From contig ONBH01000009.1 in NCBI GenBank assembly GCA_900316005.1, forward strand, positions 1 through 64,000: a stretch of DNA of 64,000 nt, read 5' to 3'. The stretch comes from an uncultured Bacteroidales bacterium (lineage in GTDB: Bacteria; Bacteroidota; Bacteroidia; Bacteroidales; Paludibacteraceae). Shown here in pieces: positions 61,048 to 64,000 of the stretch (within the stretch, counting starts at the first letter, position 1; each line of letters opens with the position of its first letter). The notes under the pieces are model-generated. The model did not search any database and was not told the origin of the DNA. It was given only the letters and a program-made list of their open reading frames with translations. The position numbers and the translations under genes are program-made.

Positions 61048-61802
61048 GGATATTCAATATCCGAAAGGAACAATCCTTCTGCGGGTGCCGACTGACCCGC
61101 TGCACAGCGGTTACGCGCATCCACTACCGCCTGAAAATCCTCCTCCGTCATCTTGCCGCGCCCTACGTCCAGCAACGTTCCGACTACCGCACGCACCATA
61201 TTTCTCAGGAAACGGTCGGCGCGTATGGTAAACACGTACGTGTATTCCAGTCCTTCATCCTCGGCAAGCCGCTGACTCCATTGGGCCTTGGTCACCGTAC
61301 AGATGGTCGTCTTGCTCGCCGCATGCGAGCGGCAGAACGACTGAAAATCATGCGTTCCTATCATTCGGGCGGCAGCACGGTTCATCGCCTCAAAATCCAA
61401 CGTATCCGTCACGCGGGCTGTACGGTCGCTCAGAAAAGGCTCTTTGCGCGTACTCAAAAAGTAACGGTATGTCCGACTTGTAGCCGAATACCGCGCATGG
61501 GCATCGGAACGCACCGGCCATACTTTCCGTACGGCTATCGACGCCGGCAACAGACCATTCAGCCTGTGGCACAACGTCCGACATACCTCGGCATCCCAAG
61601 CGGCGTCTTCGTCAAAATGCGCTACCATCTTCAGCGCATGAACACCCGCATCCGTCCTACCCGCAAAGGTCAGCGGTACCTCATGGCGCAATAGTGTGCG
61701 CATGGCTCCCTCCAACACCTCCTGCACCGTCACCCCGTTGGGCTGAATCTGCGAACCGTGAAAATCACTTCCGCGATACGAAAACTGAATGAAGTAACGC
61801 AT
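61032..61802 (-). CDS. truA: tRNA pseudouridine synthase A
   Basis: About 256 residues from the ATG at 61802. It modifies positions 38-40 of tRNA anticodon arms. The catalytic Asp is in FAGRTDAGVHALKMVAHF (about 48-65), with RYFIQFSYRGSDFHGSQIQP at the N-terminus and FLRNMVRAVVGTLLDVGRG (about 196-214) completing the fold. The start overlaps the end of the flippase gene by 38 bp, and an upstream alternative start would lengthen that overlap. The C-terminal residues KFKI come from the heptamer array. Confidence 0.95.
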   Translation of the reverse strand: MRYFIQFSYRGSDFHGSQIQPNGVTVQEVLEGAMRTLLRHEVPLTFAGRTDAGVHALKMVAHFDEDAAWDAEVCRTLCHRLNGLLPASIAVRKVWPVRSDAHARYSATSRTYRYFLSTRKEPFLSDRTARVTDTLDFEAMNRAAARMIGTHDFQSFCRSHAASKTTICTVTKAQWSQRLAEDEGLEYTYVFTIRADRFLRNMVRAVVGTLLDVGRGKMTEEDFQAVVDARNRCAAGQSAPAEGLFLSDIEYPKFKI

Positions 61803-63258
61803 TGATCTCCTCCGACATACGTGCTTTATATGCAATCACCATTCCCCCGCCGAGCAACACGACGGTTCGTACCACACTACTCAGCCAGATATTCATATCC
61901 GGCATCACCTTGAGCCATAACTCATTCAGCACAAATAACCCTACGGCCAGCGCCACCATGCCTATCTGCCGGCGGGCAAAAGGCGAAGTCCTCGTTGCCA
62001 GAACCACCGTTAGTACCACCAGCGTAAAATAGCCGAAATAGCATACCAACGTGCTCAACGCGGCACCATTCATACCCCAACGGGGAATAAAATACGTGTT
62101 CGACACAATCAACCCCACCGTCAGCAGGAACGAGAACAACAGCGAGAAAGCATAGTATCGCGAATAACTCAGCGTCGAGATCGTGATGTTGAACACCGCC
62201 ATCATCAGGTGCGCCAGCATCAGTATCAGTACCGTCAACCGCGCTGTGCCATAAACCTCCCCGTTGGGAATAACATGGTATATCAAATCCACATTCAGCC
62301 ACACCAACAGAAAGATAAAACTGCCCACCAACAATAGGTTGCTGCAACACTGCTGCATCAGGTGCGAACACTGGGCTCGGTCGTCCTGTTTCATCGCCGC
62401 CGCCAGTTGCGGCGCTGCGATGGCGGTCATGCTGCGATACGGTATGGATACCACCACCGCGATATTCGTGGCTATCTTAAAGATACCGGTGAACGAAAGC
62501 CCCATCTTCGCCGTGATGAAGAATGCCGACGCTATCGGCGCCATGCCGTTGGCGAGGGCCGTGAGCAGCAGCAACAGCGAATAGTGCACATACTGCTTCA
62601 CCACCGGTTTGTTCTCCCTGAGAAAAGACAAATCGGGTTTCAGTTCCAGGGGTTCCAATCGAAAGAGATAGACCAGGTTGATAAGCGAAGCCACGGCATA
62701 CACGCCGCATATCGATACCATGAACCCGTCTATCGACAGCACCCCAAAGGCATACAGCAGATAGATTATTAACAGACCGACCCGCACCCCTATCTCGCGC
62801 ACCGCACGAGGCACCACGATATGCATCAGCACATTGGCGTTCGTCTCAAAGATGCCCATATACAGCATGAAGAACGACAACGGCAGCAGCAAATAATAGT
62901 AGTGCACAAAGAGCGGAGACTTCTGCCCGAACCAGGCACCTATCGGTGTCCGGCACAGCCAAAACAGCAGACCGAAAAAGGCAAAACCCACCAGCGGCAC
63001 CACGATTGTCCAGAAGAAGAAACCGTGATGGCCTCTTTCATTCTTGAAATAGGGGAAGAAACGAATGATCGAATTGCTCGTTCCCAACTGCGCCAGACTG
63101 ATGAAGAACGTGGCGGCATCGATCATCGCGCCCACCAGTCCCACCTCTTCGGTCGTCAGGAACCGCGTCTGCACAAACAGGGTCGTCAAGGCACCTATCG
63201 CCACGCCCAGATACGTGACGATAGTGCCTTTGATACTCTGTTTTGCAATGACGCCCAT
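61765..63258 (-). CDS. Polysaccharide/oligosaccharide flippase (Wzx/MATE-like)
   Basis: 497 residues from the ATG at 63258 with about fourteen transmembrane helices. The start KGTIVTYLGVAIGALTTLFV then TRFLTTEEVGLVGAM is characteristic of polysaccharide biosynthesis/export flippases of the MOP superfamily. It would flip lipid-linked sugars across the inner membrane; the substrate is unknown and no glycosyltransferases are adjacent in the window. It shares 38 bp with truA downstream. Confidence 0.88.
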   Translation of the reverse strand: MGVIAKQSIKGTIVTYLGVAIGALTTLFVQTRFLTTEEVGLVGAMIDAATFFISLAQLGTSNSIIRFFPYFKNERGHHGFFFWTIVVPLVGFAFFGLLFWLCRTPIGAWFGQKSPLFVHYYYLLLPLSFFMLYMGIFETNANVLMHIVVPRAVREIGVRVGLLIIYLLYAFGVLSIDGFMVSICGVYAVASLINLVYLFRLEPLELKPDLSFLRENKPVVKQYVHYSLLLLLTALANGMAPIASAFFITAKMGLSFTGIFKIATNIAVVVSIPYRSMTAIAAPQLAAAMKQDDRAQCSHLMQQCCSNLLLVGSFIFLLVWLNVDLIYHVIPNGEVYGTARLTVLILMLAHLMMAVFNITISTLSYSRYYAFSLLFSFLLTVGLIVSNTYFIPRWGMNGAALSTLVCYFGYFTLVVLTVVLATRTSPFARRQIGMVALAVGLFVLNELWLKVMPDMNIWLSSVVRTVVLLGGGMVIAYKARMSEEINALLHSVFVSRK

Positions 63259-63262
63259 CAAT

Positions 63263-63297
63263 CTTAAATTTTAAATCTTAAATTTTAAATCTTAAAT
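63263..63297. repeat. Heptamer array (CTTAAAT / TTTAAAT)
   Basis: Five alternating CTTAAAT and TTTAAAT units, starting 5 bp upstream of the flippase start codon. Confidence 0.85.
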
Positions 63298-63437
63298 CCC
63301 CTTTAGGGGCCTAGGGGGCTTATCTTATTTCGTTTTCTGCTCGCCGCGACAGCGACGAGAAAATGTAATACCTGCCCTCCTCTAGCGGTTTATCGACCAA
63401 GCTTGGGCGATTTCGCCCCGCGCTTGCGCGGCCATAA
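63298..63437. other. Unassigned intergenic segment between two heptamer arrays
   Basis: 140 bp holding, in order: a palindromic element with CCCCTTTAGGGG (63299-63310), a stretch with GGTTTATCGACCAA (63388-63401) resembling interspersed element copies 1 and 2, and the hairpin CCGCGCTTGCGCGG (63418-63431). No open frame is credible. Confidence 0.5.
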
Positions 63438-63480
63438 TTTTAAATCTTAAATTTTAAATCTTAAATTTTCAATTCTCAAT
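63438..63480. repeat. Heptamer array overlapping the FKBP stop codon
   Basis: TTTAAAT / CTTAAAT units passing into TTTCAAT and TCTCAAT. The last units encode the C-terminus (SIEN) and stop of the FKBP gene. Confidence 0.82.
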
Positions 63481-64000
63481 TGAAATAAGTTCTACCTCAA
63501 ATATCAGCATGCTGTAGGGCGGGATCTGTTCGCCTGCACCGCGCTCGCCGTATGCGAGGTCATAGGGGATGAAGAAGCGGAACTTACTGCCCACCGGCAT
63601 CAGCTGCACACCTTCCGTCCAGCCTTTGATGACTTGGTTCAGACCAAACACAATCGGCTCGCCTCTTTCGTAGCTGCTGTCGAATACCGTTCCGTCCATC
63701 AGCGTACCGTGGTAGTGTACCTTCACGCGGTCGGTAGCACTCGGCTTCGGACCCTTGCCCATCGTCAGCACCTCGTATTGCAGACCGCTCTCGGTCACAT
63801 GAATACCTTCTTTCTGAGCATTCTCTTTCAGGAACGCCTCGCCCTGACCCTTCACGTCGCCATAACGCAGGCGATCCATCGTGGTCTGCAGGTATTCGTT
63901 GGCTTCGGGAGCCGACATCACTTCCTCAAAACGGGTCAAACCGTTTATCATGCCCTGCTGAATCAGCTTGAAATCAAAGTCGATGGTCTCAATACCCATG
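63469..64000 (-). CDS. FKBP-type peptidyl-prolyl isomerase (5' end beyond the window)
   Basis: At least 176 residues with a helical dimerisation part (about 1-65, FEEVMSAPEANEYLQTTMDR) followed by a complete FKBP domain: VKVHYHGTLMDGTVFDSSYE, VIKGWTEGVQLMPVGSKFRF, PYDLAYGERG and PYSMLIFEVELI. Active-site Tyr, Asp, Phe and Trp positions look conserved. It helps protein folding by proline isomerisation. No signal peptide is visible, but the true start may lie past position 64000, since related proteins have about 15-20 more residues before this point. Confidence 0.9.
   Translation of the reverse strand, partial: MGIETIDFDFKLIQQGMINGLTRFEEVMSAPEANEYLQTTMDRLRYGDVKGQGEAFLKENAQKEGIHVTESGLQYEVLTMGKGPKPSATDRVKVHYHGTLMDGTVFDSSYERGEPIVFGLNQVIKGWTEGVQLMPVGSKFRFFIPYDLAYGERGAGEQIPPYSMLIFEVELISIEN

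Overview
This window is chromosomal DNA from a member of the Bacteroidales (Bacteroidota). Four things point there. A SusC-type outer-membrane transporter sits in a fructan polysaccharide utilisation locus (PUL). Promoters follow the Bacteroidetes pattern TTTG - 20 nt - TAnnTTTG, and Shine-Dalgarno sites are mostly absent. There are many exported lipoproteins and TonB-dependent receptors. The housekeeping proteins (ParE, IleS, UvrB, TruA, HU) have Bacteroidales character. Species cannot be named from the sequence alone.

Layout. 1-6.1 kb: fructan PUL on the minus strand (GH32 hydrolase, FucP-like sugar permease, PfkB fructokinase, susC cut by the window edge), with a PBP-TM-AraC regulator upstream. 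6.1-8.4 kb: PrsW- and CPBP-type membrane proteases and a small membrane protein. 8.4-11 kb: parE and a small lipoprotein. 11-22.8 kb: a 3246-residue secreted multidomain protein, a 50-residue secreted peptide missed by ordinary length cut-offs, a lipoprotein family II pyrophosphatase and an L,D-transpeptidase. 22.8-23.5 kb: an intergenic region with divergent promoters, tandem repeats and an orphan transcript candidate. 23.5-26 kb: Fic protein, repeat protein, decayed DUF456 fragment, HU. 26-29.7 kb: outer-membrane barrel and a TPP-riboswitch-controlled TonB receptor. 29.7-38.8 kb: M3 peptidase, AsmA protein, lipoprotein, ileS. 39-44.5 kb: alpha-2-macroglobulin-like protein with an embedded SusC-type N-terminal module, and a methyltransferase-like membrane protein. 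44.6-49.3 kb: accessory cluster (HTH-Fic, SanA-like, AbiEi/AbiEii toxin-antitoxin, CrcB, unknowns). 49.4-54.6 kb: an operon of an exported caspase, a lipoprotein, an exported TPR-CHAT protease and a membrane-anchored small protein. 54.6-64 kb: uvrB, tamB, truA, polysaccharide flippase, FKBP isomerase (cut by the edge).

Three non-coding themes run through the window. First, fifteen promoters share an exactly 20-nt spacer with a conserved body (about CATATRTCAAAAAAAAGTWG). Second, arrays of very different sequence but the same 7-bp period lie between genes, at stop codons and in frame inside genes. Third, short GC-rich palindromic elements are dispersed, one flanked by a 15-bp direct repeat that looks like an insertion duplication, and two lie in frame in the giant gene. 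The strongest candidate for an undescribed system is the all-exported caspase/CHAT operon at 49.4-54.6 kb.
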